Notes under the pieces: generated by a model
What the model saw: only the letters and a program-made list of their open reading frames with translations
The model's database searches: none
Told to the model about the DNA's origin: nothing
Program-made: the position numbers and the translations under genes
Shown here: positions 1 to 8,207 of the stretch, in pieces
How the letters are laid out: each line of letters starts with the position of its first letter
Numbering within the stretch: the stretch's first letter is position 1
DNA from: Thermococcus sp. Bubb.Bath
GTDB taxonomy: Archaea; Methanobacteriota_B; Thermococci; Thermococcales; Thermococcaceae
Direction: 5' to 3'
NCBI RefSeq assembly: GCF_012027595.1
Contig: NZ_SNUR01000003.1
Location: 186,001-250,000 of the forward strand
DNA length: 64,000 nucleotides

Positions 1-648
1 ATAGGTGACCCCAAATCGGGCAAGACGACTTTTCAGACCCAGTTCCTTTACAACCAGGTTGTGATGGGTGGGATTCCAGGCCTAGCGATCCTTGTGGACA
101 TGCCCAAAAAGGAGTTCCTAAACTTTTCGAAAGATTTTGGGTGGGACTTCTCACCTGTTCTCGATGAGTTCCTCTACCTTGTGGATGCATACTCCCACAG
201 GATAAAGAGCGCCCCCAAGTTCTCCTTCTCTGAGGATGTCATAATAGACGCCTCCAACCCATTCCAGATATCCAAGTTCATCCGCGACACCACGACGGGG
301 CTTGTCTCAAGCGGACACAGCGGCCAGCTCGTGGGGATAATAACCTCAATAACGCCCCTCTTCTTTGAGAGCAACATCGTGGACATATACAAGTTCCTTG
401 AGGAACTCAAAGACATCGCCCACAGGTACAACCAGGTGTGGCTCATAGAGGTCAACAGCGGAATCGAGAGGGCCCAAGTTGAGAACACCGTGAAGGCAAT
501 AGTTGACGGCATCGTTGAGATGAGAATGTTCGAAGAGGGGAGAACCCTCAGGCGCTACATACGTGTCTATGGCATGAGACGCACAGCGCACTCACTCTCC
601 TGGTTCCCCTACGAGATAACCCCCACAGGGATAGTACTCAGGGGATGA
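1..648 (+). CDS. RecA/KaiC-superfamily ATPase (5' end missing)
   Basis: The reading frame is open from base 1, so the start lies before the window. The first visible residues hold a Walker A P-loop (GDPKSGKT). They are followed by short alternating hydrophobic strands (GLAILVDM, LVGIITSITPLF) typical of RecA-fold ATPases of the KaiC/RAD55 group. About 215 residues are visible and little should be missing upstream of the P-loop. It probably binds ATP in the cytoplasm. In Thermococcales such single-domain KaiC-like proteins are numerous and mostly of unknown role. No partner is visible, because the next gene has its own promoter. The superfamily call is fairly sure and the function is not known. 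Confidence 0.75.
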   Translation: MGDPKSGKTTFQTQFLYNQVVMGGIPGLAILVDMPKKEFLNFSKDFGWDFSPVLDEFLYLVDAYSHRIKSAPKFSFSEDVIIDASNPFQISKFIRDTTTGLVSSGHSGQLVGIITSITPLFFESNIVDIYKFLEELKDIAHRYNQVWLIEVNSGIERAQVENTVKAIVDGIVEMRMFEEGRTLRRYIRVYGMRRTAHSLSWFPYEITPTGIVLRG

Positions 649-675
649 ACGTTCGGAATCCAAATTCCCAGTTCC

Positions 676-689
676 AAAAAATTTTTAAG
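676..689 (+). promoter_or_regulatory. BRE/TATA promoter of the exported-protein/TctA pair
   Basis: An A-run followed by ATTTTTAAG sits 23-35 bases before the ATG at 712. This is the spacing of an archaeal TATA box to a leaderless transcript. No ribosome binding site is visible before the ATG, in agreement with leaderless translation. Confidence 0.5.
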
Positions 690-711
690 CGTTTTTCAGT
701 TACTATAGCTA

Positions 712-1890
712 ATGATGAGAAAAGCACACTTTCCACTGGTACTAATCAGCATGGCCCTACTCTCCGCAATACTCCTGATGCAGAGCCACCCAGAGGAAGG
801 ACAGGGGACTTTCGAAGGCGTGTGCGTCAGAAGTTCCAGCACGTACTCCCTCCTCTTCAACGGGTCAAAGCTCCTTTTTCTCCCAGAAAAGCTCGATATT
901 GGCACAGCATACAGAGTAACCGGACTCATAAAGAAAGATGAAAACGGACTAAAGGTCTCTGGGAGATTTAAAGTGAAACCCCTAAAAGGGCCTACTGGAT
1001 GGATGGAAGCCATCAACGGCTCCTACTGGGAAAGGGGGAGCGGTGCATACCTACTGACTCCGGCGTGGGTTAAACTGGCGAGAGAAATAAACGTGGAGAA
1101 GGGAAGCAGCATCTTAATCTGGGGAGTCCAGTACGGTTCAGCGTTTTATCCCTCCGATTATGTTGTCATCTCCAGACCCACAGGGATGTTCCGAGACGGC
1201 TTTCCAGTGCTCGTTAGGGGTGTCATCCTGGAGAGCTCCAAAGAGACCGTTCTGTGGGACGGGGGGAGGAGGATTTACCTCCATCTTCAGTATGGGGAAA
1301 AGCTCACTCCGGGAAGTACCGTTTGGGTTCTCGGAAGGGCCAGGGTTTCATACAGACTTGAACTCTACGTTGATTCCATGGAGGATGTCAGATACCTTGG
1401 AATGCCCAGGACAGTCAAAGGAAAAGCCCCCCAGACAGGAGAGCTCGTTAACATGAGCTGTATCGTAACTGGGGTGCTGAGGACTGGGCTCAGGCTCAAC
1501 TGCACGGACTTCAAGTTGAAAGGATTCCAGGCCAGAGCGGGGGACAGGGTCAGCTTTATTGCGATCCGAGATGGGACTGGCCTGCGATGCATTAACTGCA
1601 CTGTCTCCACTCCTCGGGAGTTTCTTCTGAACTCCATATGCAACTTCAGCGAGGGCAATTTTGCAAGGATTTCCGGGAAAGTGGAGTGGATGAAAAGGTA
1701 CAGGAGCGGCTTCGGAATAGCCAACATGAGCAACGGGAAATGCTGGGTTCTGTTGAAGCTCCCGAAATCGCTGGGCGTGGACGTTGAGGGGGGAGAGAAC
1801 ATCACAGCCTACGGAGGGTTCACCCTCTACAGAGGGGAACCGGCTTTCAGCGTTGAGTCGGGGGATGACGTTTGTTCCGGGAGATGCTGA
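712..1890 (+). CDS. Exported protein of unknown function
   Basis: 392 residues. Residues 5-23 form a hydrophobic segment after a short basic start (MMRKAHF), so the protein is a signal-peptide or N-anchored exported protein. The body is rich in beta strands with repeated phrases such as 'yrVTGLIKKDENGLKVSGRF' and 'GSTVWVLGRARVS', suggesting several small beta-barrel (OB-like) modules; this is inference from pattern only. Several NxS/T sites and scattered cysteines also fit an outside location. The stop overlaps the start of the TctA-like permease (ATGCTGA overlap), so the two are translationally coupled and may work together. I do not recognise a family. An alternative start is the second ATG at 715. 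Confidence 0.75.
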   Translation: MMRKAHFPLVLISMALLSAILLMQSHPEEGQGTFEGVCVRSSSTYSLLFNGSKLLFLPEKLDIGTAYRVTGLIKKDENGLKVSGRFKVKPLKGPTGWMEAINGSYWERGSGAYLLTPAWVKLAREINVEKGSSILIWGVQYGSAFYPSDYVVISRPTGMFRDGFPVLVRGVILESSKETVLWDGGRRIYLHLQYGEKLTPGSTVWVLGRARVSYRLELYVDSMEDVRYLGMPRTVKGKAPQTGELVNMSCIVTGVLRTGLRLNCTDFKLKGFQARAGDRVSFIAIRDGTGLRCINCTVSTPREFLLNSICNFSEGNFARISGKVEWMKRYRSGFGIANMSNGKCWVLLKLPKSLGVDVEGGENITAYGGFTLYRGEPAFSVESGDDVCSGRC

Positions 1891-3011
1891 AGGGTCTCCT
1901 CATGGGCACCCTAACCGGGATGACCCCGGGAATACATGTTAACACCCTCGCGGAGCTGGGGGTAACCTCATCTTTTCCCGCGCTGTTCGCCATGGGGCTC
2001 ACGCATACGTTCCTGGATGCCATACCCGCCGCGTTCATGGGGGTTCCCGACGACGGGTCCGCACTCTCGCTCCTGCCCGCCCATCGGCTCATCCTACAAG
2101 GTAAAGGCAGGGAGGTTGTAGAGGTCGCGATGTGGGCGAGCTTCCTGGCGGTGGTTTTCTCGATCCCCCTCTCGTACGTATACCGAGTAATAGCTCCAAT
2201 GTACCGACCGGAGTTCGGGGTCGCTGCGGTGGTGCTTCTAGCCGCAATCTTGATACTGGGAGAAAAGAAAGGAAAGAGGACAAAAGCCCTCGCGATTTTC
2301 CTGGTTTCAGGGATACTTGGGTTCGCAGTTTTCCACAATGGGAGCCTGAATGAACCCTTTTACCATCTGTTCACGGGACTCTTTGGAATACCAGTTCTCA
2401 TAACCGCCTCCAGTTCCTCCCCACCATCACAGAAAAAAGGATACGGCTCCGTATTCCCCGTGGACATTTGGAGATTCTCATTTATCGGGACGATCCTAGG
2501 GATGGTGGCGTCGCTCGTCCCCACGATGACGGCTTCAATGGCGGCCTCCCTGGCAGTTTCAGCTTCCGAAGGAGAGAGGCCGTTCCTGGCAGTCGTTTAC
2601 TCGGTTAACACTTCCAACTTCCTCTTTGGGGTGATCAACTACCACCTCACAGGTAGGACAAGGAATGGTGTGGCCGTTGCCATGAAAGCGGCAGGTATAG
2701 ACGCCGTATCAACCCCCGAAATTCTGTTAATGGGCGTATTAGTCGGGGTTCTTGCTATGATGGTAGGTTTTGTCGCGGGAGAAGGGATGGTACGGGCGTT
2801 GAGTAAGGTAAACTACAGGGTTCTCAACGCCACCACCTTCGTCCTCCTCTTAGCACTCTCCATGAAGTTCGATGGAATTTATGGCCTCTGGGTCATTCTA
2901 GCCGCTGCGGGTATAGGTTACACCGCTCAGGAGTGGGGTGTAAGGAGAACGAGCTGCATGGGGGTTCTAATGCTTCCAATAATATTTGAGGGCATTGTTC
3001 CAGCACTGTGA
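1884..3011 (+). CDS. TctA-family (DUF112-like) integral membrane permease
   Basis: About 375 residues with 9-11 predicted membrane segments. It carries the glycine/proline-rich N-terminal signature of the TctA/DUF112 family ('GTLTGMTPGIHVNTLAELG') and the duplicated half ('GTILGMVASLVPTMTASMAAS') about 190 residues later. Family members in bacteria form the large membrane subunit of tripartite tricarboxylate transporters. Archaeal stand-alone versions have no proven substrate, and no TctB or TctC partner is visible unless the preceding exported protein acts as one. The start chosen is the ATG at 1884 that overlaps the upstream stop; a TTG at 1872 is also in frame. Confidence 0.75.
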   Translation: MLKGLLMGTLTGMTPGIHVNTLAELGVTSSFPALFAMGLTHTFLDAIPAAFMGVPDDGSALSLLPAHRLILQGKGREVVEVAMWASFLAVVFSIPLSYVYRVIAPMYRPEFGVAAVVLLAAILILGEKKGKRTKALAIFLVSGILGFAVFHNGSLNEPFYHLFTGLFGIPVLITASSSSPPSQKKGYGSVFPVDIWRFSFIGTILGMVASLVPTMTASMAASLAVSASEGERPFLAVVYSVNTSNFLFGVINYHLTGRTRNGVAVAMKAAGIDAVSTPEILLMGVLVGVLAMMVGFVAGEGMVRALSKVNYRVLNATTFVLLLALSMKFDGIYGLWVILAAAGIGYTAQEWGVRRTSCMGVLMLPIIFEGIVPAL

Positions 3012-3045
3012 GGAAAGAAGAGACTAATGAAAGGAGGAACGGAGC

Positions 3046-3354
3046 TCAGGAGCCCTGCTCCTTAACTATGCGCTGGAACTCAGAATAATCCGTAACTATC
3101 CTCTTGCCATCAAGAGTCTCAAAGTAAACCTTCTTTATCTTAATGGGCCTGGCCCCCGTGTACTTCATCTCGGGCGGGTCGTACGAGCCCGGCTCAACGA
3201 CCTCGTCCTCGATAACGTACGTATCTAGGTCGGGCTGGCCGATATATTTCCAAACCTCATAGAAAACCTCCGGGTCGAGGTGAATCTCCCCCTCAATTTC
3301 CGTCCAGTCTGCCCCAATGTCTTCCAGAAACTCCTTGACCACGTCGAAGTGCAT
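3046..3354 (-). CDS. Small conserved acidic protein, unknown function
   Basis: 102 residues and strongly acidic, with no signal peptide and no membrane segment. I chose the ATG at 3354 because a GGGGTGAT ribosome binding site lies just before it; an upstream in-frame ATG at 3369 would place that site inside the gene. The sequence looks like a compact cytoplasmic alpha/beta protein (MHFDVVKEFLEDIGADWTEI at the start, a beta-rich C-terminal half). I cannot name a family. It is convergent with the TctA-like gene. Confidence 0.7.
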   Translation of the reverse strand: MHFDVVKEFLEDIGADWTEIEGEIHLDPEVFYEVWKYIGQPDLDTYVIEDEVVEPGSYDPPEMKYTGARPIKIKKVYFETLDGKRIVTDYSEFQRIVKEQGS

Positions 3355-3464
3355 AGAATCACCCCTCATTATGTTGGGACTCGAAGGTTAAATACCTATC
3401 GCTATGTAGTTTTGAAATAGTTGAAAGCTATACCTTATCTTGCCGGACCTCCAAGCCGGACAAC

Positions 3465-3473
3465 CTTTTAAAC
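3465..3473 (+). promoter_or_regulatory. TATA box of the rRNA methyltransferase gene
   Basis: CTTTTAAAC lies 30 bases before the ATG at 3503, after a GC-rich stretch. A GGTGG ribosome binding site sits between them, so the leader would be very short. Confidence 0.45.
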
Positions 3474-3502
3474 CCCCTAACCTAACCGGTCCGGTGGTGA
3501 GA

Positions 3503-4693
3503 ATGGCGAAGATAATAGTCGACGCCCAGGCCGCGAGGGCCATAGGGAAGGGCGCGATGATAGTCTTCAAAAAAGGCGTGGTGAGAACGGAGGGCGAGAT
3601 AACCCCCGGGGATATCGCCGAAGTTTACACGCGAGGGGGCAAGTTCCTGGGGAAAGGCTTCATCAATCCAAACTCCAACATAATGGTCAGGCTGATAACC
3701 CAGGACGAGAAGACAGAGGTGAACAAGGAGCTCTTCCACGAGAGGATACGAAAGGCCAACGAATACCGTAAGAAGGTTCTCGGCTACGATAAAGCCTATC
3801 GCATGGTCTACGGTGAGGCTGACTACCTTCCTGGCCTCATAGTGGACCGCTTCAACGAGATAGCCTCCCTTCAGATTTCCAGCGTTGGAATGGAGAGGTT
3901 CAAGCTCGACGTCGCGGAGGCCATAATGGAGGCCGAACCTGAGATAGAGACCGTCTTTGAGAAGAACACCGGCAGGAGCAGGAGAAGGGAGGGCCTCCCT
4001 GAGGTTGAGCGCGTCCTCCTCGGAAAGGAGAAGTACCGAACGATAATTAAGGAGGGCAAGGCGAGGTTCCTCGTGGACATGCGCGGTCAGAAAACGGGCT
4101 TCTTCCTCGACCAGAGGGAGAACAGGATAGCCCTCGAGAAGTACGTCAAGCCGGGCATGAGGGTTTTAGACGTCTTCACATACACCGGCGGCTTTGCAAT
4201 CCACGCCGCGGTCGCAGGGGCAGATGAGGTAGTCACCGTCGACAAGTCCCCCTGGGCCATCGACATGGTGAGGGAGAACGCGAAGCTGAACGGCGTGGGG
4301 GACCGGATGAAGTACATTGTAGGCTCGGCCTTCCCGGTCATGGAAGAGATGATAAAGGAGGGGGAGAAGTTCGACATCGTCATCCTCGATCCCCCTGCCT
4401 TCGTCCAGCACGAAAAGGACCTCAAGAGGGGTTTAAGAGCATACTTCAACGTGAACTACGCCGGCCTTCAGCTCGTAAAGGAAGGTGGAATACTCGTTAC
4501 GGCGTCCTGCTCCCAGCACGTTGATATGCAGGCCTTCAAGGACATGGTGATTGCAGCTGCCGCCAAAGCTGGCAAGTTCCTGAAGCTCCTGGAACCCTAC
4601 AGAACCCAGGCGCCGGACCACCCGATACTCATGGCTTCAAAAGATACGGAATATCTCAAGGCCCTCTTCCTCTACGTGGAGGACATGAAATAA
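3503..4693 (+). CDS. PUA-domain 23S rRNA m5C methyltransferase (RlmI-like)
   Basis: 396 residues, cytoplasmic, SAM-dependent. An N-terminal PUA-like domain (about 1-75) is followed by a small central domain and a Rossmann methyltransferase domain. Visible motifs are SAM motif I (V221LDVFTYTGG), motif IV (LDPPAF, Asp296) and a Cys336 in TASCSQ that is the expected catalytic cysteine of RlmI-type m5C enzymes. Length and domain order match the RlmI/PH1915 group, which methylates a cytosine of large-subunit rRNA. The ATG at 3503 is preceded by GGTGG; a longer TTG start at 3440 would read through the promoter. The exact target base in this organism is inferred. A C/D sRNA lies just downstream. Confidence 0.88.
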   Translation: MAKIIVDAQAARAIGKGAMIVFKKGVVRTEGEITPGDIAEVYTRGGKFLGKGFINPNSNIMVRLITQDEKTEVNKELFHERIRKANEYRKKVLGYDKAYRMVYGEADYLPGLIVDRFNEIASLQISSVGMERFKLDVAEAIMEAEPEIETVFEKNTGRSRRREGLPEVERVLLGKEKYRTIIKEGKARFLVDMRGQKTGFFLDQRENRIALEKYVKPGMRVLDVFTYTGGFAIHAAVAGADEVVTVDKSPWAIDMVRENAKLNGVGDRMKYIVGSAFPVMEEMIKEGEKFDIVILDPPAFVQHEKDLKRGLRAYFNVNYAGLQLVKEGGILVTASCSQHVDMQAFKDMVIAAAAKAGKFLKLLEPYRTQAPDHPILMASKDTEYLKALFLYVEDMK

Positions 4694-4706
4694 TGGTTTA
4701 TGCGTT

Positions 4707-4774
4707 GGGACGATGAGGAGAATGCACCTCCACTGAACCCGGCAGTTCGTGATGAGAAAAAGGGTCTGAGTCCC
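4707..4774 (+). ncRNA. C/D box guide sRNA
   Basis: All four boxes are present in order. C is ACGATGA (4710-4716, one mismatch to RTGATGA), D' is CTGA (4733-4736), C' is GTGATGA (4749-4755) and D is CTGA (4766-4769). The ends pair as GGGAC/GTCCC (4707-4711 with 4770-4774). Length is 68 nt, normal for an archaeal C/D sRNA. The D' guide is complementary to UGGAGGUGCAU, predicting 2'-O-methylation at its fifth base (G). The D guide is complementary to ACCCUUUUUC (fifth base U). The RNA fills the gap between two convergent RNA methyltransferase genes and its last base touches the stop of the next one. Targets were not searched. Confidence 0.82.
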
Positions 4775-5517
4775 TAAATGTCTAAAATCAGGCTGTGCCT
4801 CCACCGTGTTCCCACTTTAAATTTAATGTCTCTGATGGAGTAGCCAAGCTCTTCCCCCTTTTCCACTATGGCCCTTATCAGTGGCTCCTTGTCTGGGAGG
4901 AAGAGGGCAACTTTCCCTTTTGGGTTCAGGTAGTCGATAGACTCTTCAATCAACCTCACGGAAAACGCTTCGCCGTACTTTCCTCCACCCACGCCTTCCC
5001 TCTCGGTCAAAACACCCCTCGTCGGGGCCTCGTAGTAGGGAGGTGCAGAGAAAATGACGTCAAACCTCTCACCTTCAGACATGACACCTCTGATGATTCC
5101 ACCGTTGCTCTTGATGAGTCTAACCTTTGCCCCGTTCCTCTCGATATTCCTCCTGGCGTATTCAAAGAGCTCCTCGTCGAGCTCCGTCGCGGTGACGTCG
5201 CAGTTGAAGAGCTTCTCCGCCATGAGGGCCATCATCGCAGTGTGCCCGGTTCCAATTTCAAGGACGTTCTCTCCTCCACTAAGAAAAGTCTTCAGGAAAA
5301 GGTAACGAGAGACCGGGGTTGTGACGAGGCCTTTTGGGTGATACTCTATATCCAGCCCGAAGACGGCCTTGGCTATAGTCCTGTTGTAGAGCATCCTCGC
5401 TTTCCTGTTCGAGAAGTCGAGTCTTCCCCGTTCGTCGAGGTATTTCCCCAGCTCAGGAAAGAGCTTGACGGCCTCTTTAACTGGCAGTCCGAGCTTTCCG
5501 TCCTTCCATGTCGACAT
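4774..5517 (-). CDS. N6-adenine RNA methyltransferase, RlmF/METTL16-like
   Basis: 247 residues. A basic N-terminal helical part ('FSNRKARMLYNRTIAKAVF') precedes a Rossmann SAM-binding fold with motif I VLEIGTGH (85-92). Motif IV is SAPPYYE (157-163), a variant of the NPPF/Y motif of N6-adenine methyltransferases, with Ser-Ala replacing Asn. Family knowledge places RlmF (23S rRNA m6A1618) and METTL16 in this group; the archaeal substrate is not known, so rRNA or another structured RNA is an inference. The start ATG gives MSTWKDGKLG. The stop overlaps the last base of the C/D sRNA on the other strand. Confidence 0.78.
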   Translation of the reverse strand: MSTWKDGKLGLPVKEAVKLFPELGKYLDERGRLDFSNRKARMLYNRTIAKAVFGLDIEYHPKGLVTTPVSRYLFLKTFLSGGENVLEIGTGHTAMMALMAEKLFNCDVTATELDEELFEYARRNIERNGAKVRLIKSNGGIIRGVMSEGERFDVIFSAPPYYEAPTRGVLTEREGVGGGKYGEAFSVRLIEESIDYLNPKGKVALFLPDKEPLIRAIVEKGEELGYSIRDIKFKVGTRWRHSLILDI

Positions 5518-5546
5518 GGAAAAAGTTGAGAGAGGGGTTTAAAAGC

Positions 5547-6766
5547 TCACCCCTTGGGGTTCACCAAGCACCCCATAAAGAGCACCGTCTCGGTTTCTCT
5601 GTCGTAGATGAAGAAGATGAGCGGGGGTTTGCATCGAAGACCTTAGGCTTCTCCCCAGAGGGAGGGGCCGCGGCGGATATTACGACGGCAGTCGCCGCGG
5701 CAGCCTCGGTTCCGTTCTCGGCCACGCTGATGAAGCTCTTATGGACAACCTGGCTCACGGCTAGAGGCTCATCGGAGACTCCAGAGAGATCAGCATCGGT
5801 GAAGGCGCTCTTCATTCCATGTCCATAAGAACGTCCCTGAGTTTGTACGATGCCTCGAACTGGAATTTAAGAATCGTCACAGCTACTTTCTCCAGCTTGA
5901 GGCTTCTAACAACCCCATCAAGGAACCGAGGTGTCAGGTTCGCTTCCAGTTCCCCAAGACCGTTCATCTTCTTTGGCAGGATGATCCCATGGAGAGCCTC
6001 TCTCCTTCGTAGGGCATCTCAAGGGTCTGGAAGGAGTTCCTCTCAGCGTAGTCGAAGAGGTCAACCCCTTCATGAACGGAACTACAACCCCCCTCACGTC
6101 GGGGAGGAAGAAGGTGTCGTTGTGGGTCGCAGAGGGGTCAAAGCGGTGGCTCCAGTTGGCCTTGAAGTAGATCGCATTGGTCAGGACGAGCCTCGTGTCA
6201 GGGCTTAACCCGCTGACAAGGTTATTAATCCTGCCGTTGGTCTTCTCCTCGGCCCAGCGGTTTATCTTGTTCTCCGCCTCTCCAGGGTTGCTCCGAAAAT
6301 CAACGATGTGAAGTTCCCCAAGGTAATATGTCTCTATCCTCTCAACGCAATCTTTTTTGATCGGATAACCTCCTGAACCCAGAGGGCGTTGGCCGTGGAG
6401 AGAACGTGGGGTGTATCGTTTGAGGTAAGGGGCAGGAGGAGAGAGCGGGAAGCCGTTGAGCCTAAGGCTCTCGTTTTCGGGAAGGTGGAGGACGCCCGCC
6501 ATCTCCTCTGCCCTCGTGCCTCTTGCCCCCCCTCATAGACCATCGCCAGGCGGTTTCGATGCTAAAGGACGAGAAGAAGATGCTGGTCTCGTTCTTCGCC
6601 AGCTCACGGTATAGGTCGAGGGTGAAGGCGTTTATTGAACTGTTTATAGAAGTCGCCCGGTTTTCGGCTTCATGCCTCTCGTATCCAGATGTGCCGGAGG
6701 TATAAGAATTCTAGGGGGGGATGATACGCAACCGCTACCCAAAATAATGACTGAAAGGAGAAGCAC
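5547..6766 (-). pseudogene. Serpin (serine protease inhibitor lipoprotein), multiply frameshifted
   Basis: Pieces of one serpin can be read in order across all three frames. They are a lipoprotein signal peptide (GTG 6766; LGSGC lipobox), helix A (NAFTLDLYRELAKNE), FFSSFSIETA, MAGVLHLPENESLRLNGF, NDTPHVLSTANALWVQE, GELHIVDFRSN, NRWAEEKTNGRINNL, LVLTNAIYFKANW, NSFQTLEMPYEGERLSM, ILPKKMNGLGELEANL, and the reactive-loop hinge [14 protein letters not shown]. The C-terminal strand ([18 protein letters not shown]) ends at 5547. At least eight single-base indels separate them (near 6545, 6534, 6440, 6365, 6060, 5990, 5815 and 5632), plus an in-frame TAG after the signal peptide. Intact relatives (such as Tk-serpin) inhibit subtilisin-like proteases outside the cell. 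The neighbours are intact, so this is decay rather than bad sequence. Confidence 0.9.
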
Positions 6767-6831
6767 AGAGATTACCTAAGTGCCGGAGATCACTCTTTTT
6801 GAGGGAAGAAACTCCAAAGAAGAAGGGAAAG

Positions 6832-8097
6832 TCAGAGAAGCGCCAGAGCTGCCATGACCTTCGCGTCATCCACCATGTTGTCTATCTTGGCGTACTCGTT
6901 GGGCTGGTGAGCCATCTCGTCCAGTGTGGCCCAGACCACCGCCGGAATTCCAAGTCTCCGGAAGAAGGCCGCGAATGTTCCGCCGCCTATTCCTCCAACT
7001 ACTGCCTCTTTGCCCCTCAGTTTCTTCAGTGCTTTCCTCAGGAGAACCACTATCTCGCTGTTCGGATCCGTTGGAGGAGCGGCATCGCCACGCTGGAGAA
7101 TCTCAACCTCTACCTCAGGCAGGACCTTACCGTCGAGTTCCTTCTTATGTCTCTCCTTGACTTCCTCAGCAAGAGCGCTCACGTCGTTCAACACATCATC
7201 GAGGCTGTACTCCGGAAGGACACGGCAGTCGAAGACGATCTCGTGTTCACCTGGCGCTATGTTCGGGCTGTCTGCGGGATTTCTGACCATGGTCGGCTCG
7301 AAGGTGCTCTCCGGCGGGTCGAAGAGTTCATCTTTCTCTCCGTACTTCTCGTGGAGGAGTTTGTCGAGGTGGTAGGCCAGGTCGAGGGCAACCCTATGGG
7401 CGTTCAATCCCTTGTCGGGCATGCTCGCGTGGACCTGCCTCCCCCTAACCTTCAGCTTAAACCAGAGGATGCTCTTCTCCGCAACCTCGATGAATGTGCC
7501 CTCTTCATTTCCGCCGTCGGGAACCAAGACGAGGTCGTCCTTCCTGAATAGCTCTGGATGGTTCTTTACAAGCCACTCAACACCGTAGTGGCTTCCGGTC
7601 TCCTCATCGCTGACGAAGGCCAGGATTACCGTCCTCTTCGGTCTTATTCCGAGGTTCATCATGGCCTTAACAGCGTAGAGAGAGGCAACGAGGCTCTGTC
7701 CGTTGTCCTCGCTTCCCCTGCCGTAGACCTTTCCGTCCCTGACAAGGGGCTTGAAAGGCTCGGTAACCGTCCACTTGCTCAGGTCTCCGGGCGGGACGAC
7801 GTCCATGTGAGTTAGAATCCAGAGGCGCGGGCTCTTATCCCCCTCCTGGCCGTGGTAGTACGCCAGGATACTCGGCCTCACACCGTTCTTTGCCCTCTCG
7901 TCAGGAGCTTCGTAGACCTCAACCTTGTCGAAGGGCCAGTCCTTTATTATCTCAAGCAGCTTCTGCGCCTTGTCGTATTCACCTTCGTGGCCATAGTCCG
8001 GACTTATCGCGGGGATTTTGATGAGTTCGGAGAGGGTTTCCACCATCTCGTCCCTGAGCCCTTCAACTTCCTTTGTAACAGTTTCAAGTTCAACCAT
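6832..8097 (-). CDS. M20-family metallopeptidase (dipeptidase / ArgE-DapE type)
   Basis: About 421 residues, cytoplasmic, with two metals per active site expected. Visible motifs are THMDVVP (His97 and Asp99, the first metal ligand and its support), GRGSEDNGQS (Asp131 bridging metals), SDEETGS (Glu165 catalytic base, Glu166 ligand), PDGGNEEG, and DEMAHQPNEY with the last His ligand. A dimerisation/lid domain lies in the middle (LWFKLKVRGRQVHASMP). It probably hydrolyses dipeptides or N-acyl amino acids; the substrate is not predictable. The ATG at 8097 follows GGTGATCCTA, so the longer frame to 8148 is rejected. It is divergent from the MBL gene and 65 bases upstream of the serpin relic on the same strand. 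Confidence 0.85.
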   Translation of the reverse strand: MVELETVTKEVEGLRDEMVETLSELIKIPAISPDYGHEGEYDKAQKLLEIIKDWPFDKVEVYEAPDERAKNGVRPSILAYYHGQEGDKSPRLWILTHMDVVPPGDLSKWTVTEPFKPLVRDGKVYGRGSEDNGQSLVASLYAVKAMMNLGIRPKRTVILAFVSDEETGSHYGVEWLVKNHPELFRKDDLVLVPDGGNEEGTFIEVAEKSILWFKLKVRGRQVHASMPDKGLNAHRVALDLAYHLDKLLHEKYGEKDELFDPPESTFEPTMVRNPADSPNIAPGEHEIVFDCRVLPEYSLDDVLNDVSALAEEVKERHKKELDGKVLPEVEVEILQRGDAAPPTDPNSEIVVLLRKALKKLRGKEAVVGGIGGGTFAAFFRRLGIPAVVWATLDEMAHQPNEYAKIDNMVDDAKVMAALALL

Positions 8098-8150
8098 TAG
8101 GATCACCGAATAAGCATCAACACAAGAGCTTAAACCTTTTGCGGGCAACC

Positions 8151-8160
8151 TTTTATATAC
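8151..8160 (+). promoter_or_regulatory. TATA box of the MBL-fold hydrolase
   Basis: TTTTATATAC lies 48 bases before the chosen TTG start at 8208. A strong GGAGGTG ribosome binding site lies in between, leaving a leader of roughly 25 bases. Confidence 0.5.
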
Positions 8161-8207
8161 TCCCCCCCTACTTATCCCGTCCGCAGAAGGGAAGGAGGTG
8201 TGTTGGT

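Noticed and set aside
5819-6208. Plus-strand ORF inside the serpin region
   Set aside because: Opposite strand of the serpin pseudogene with no independent support.
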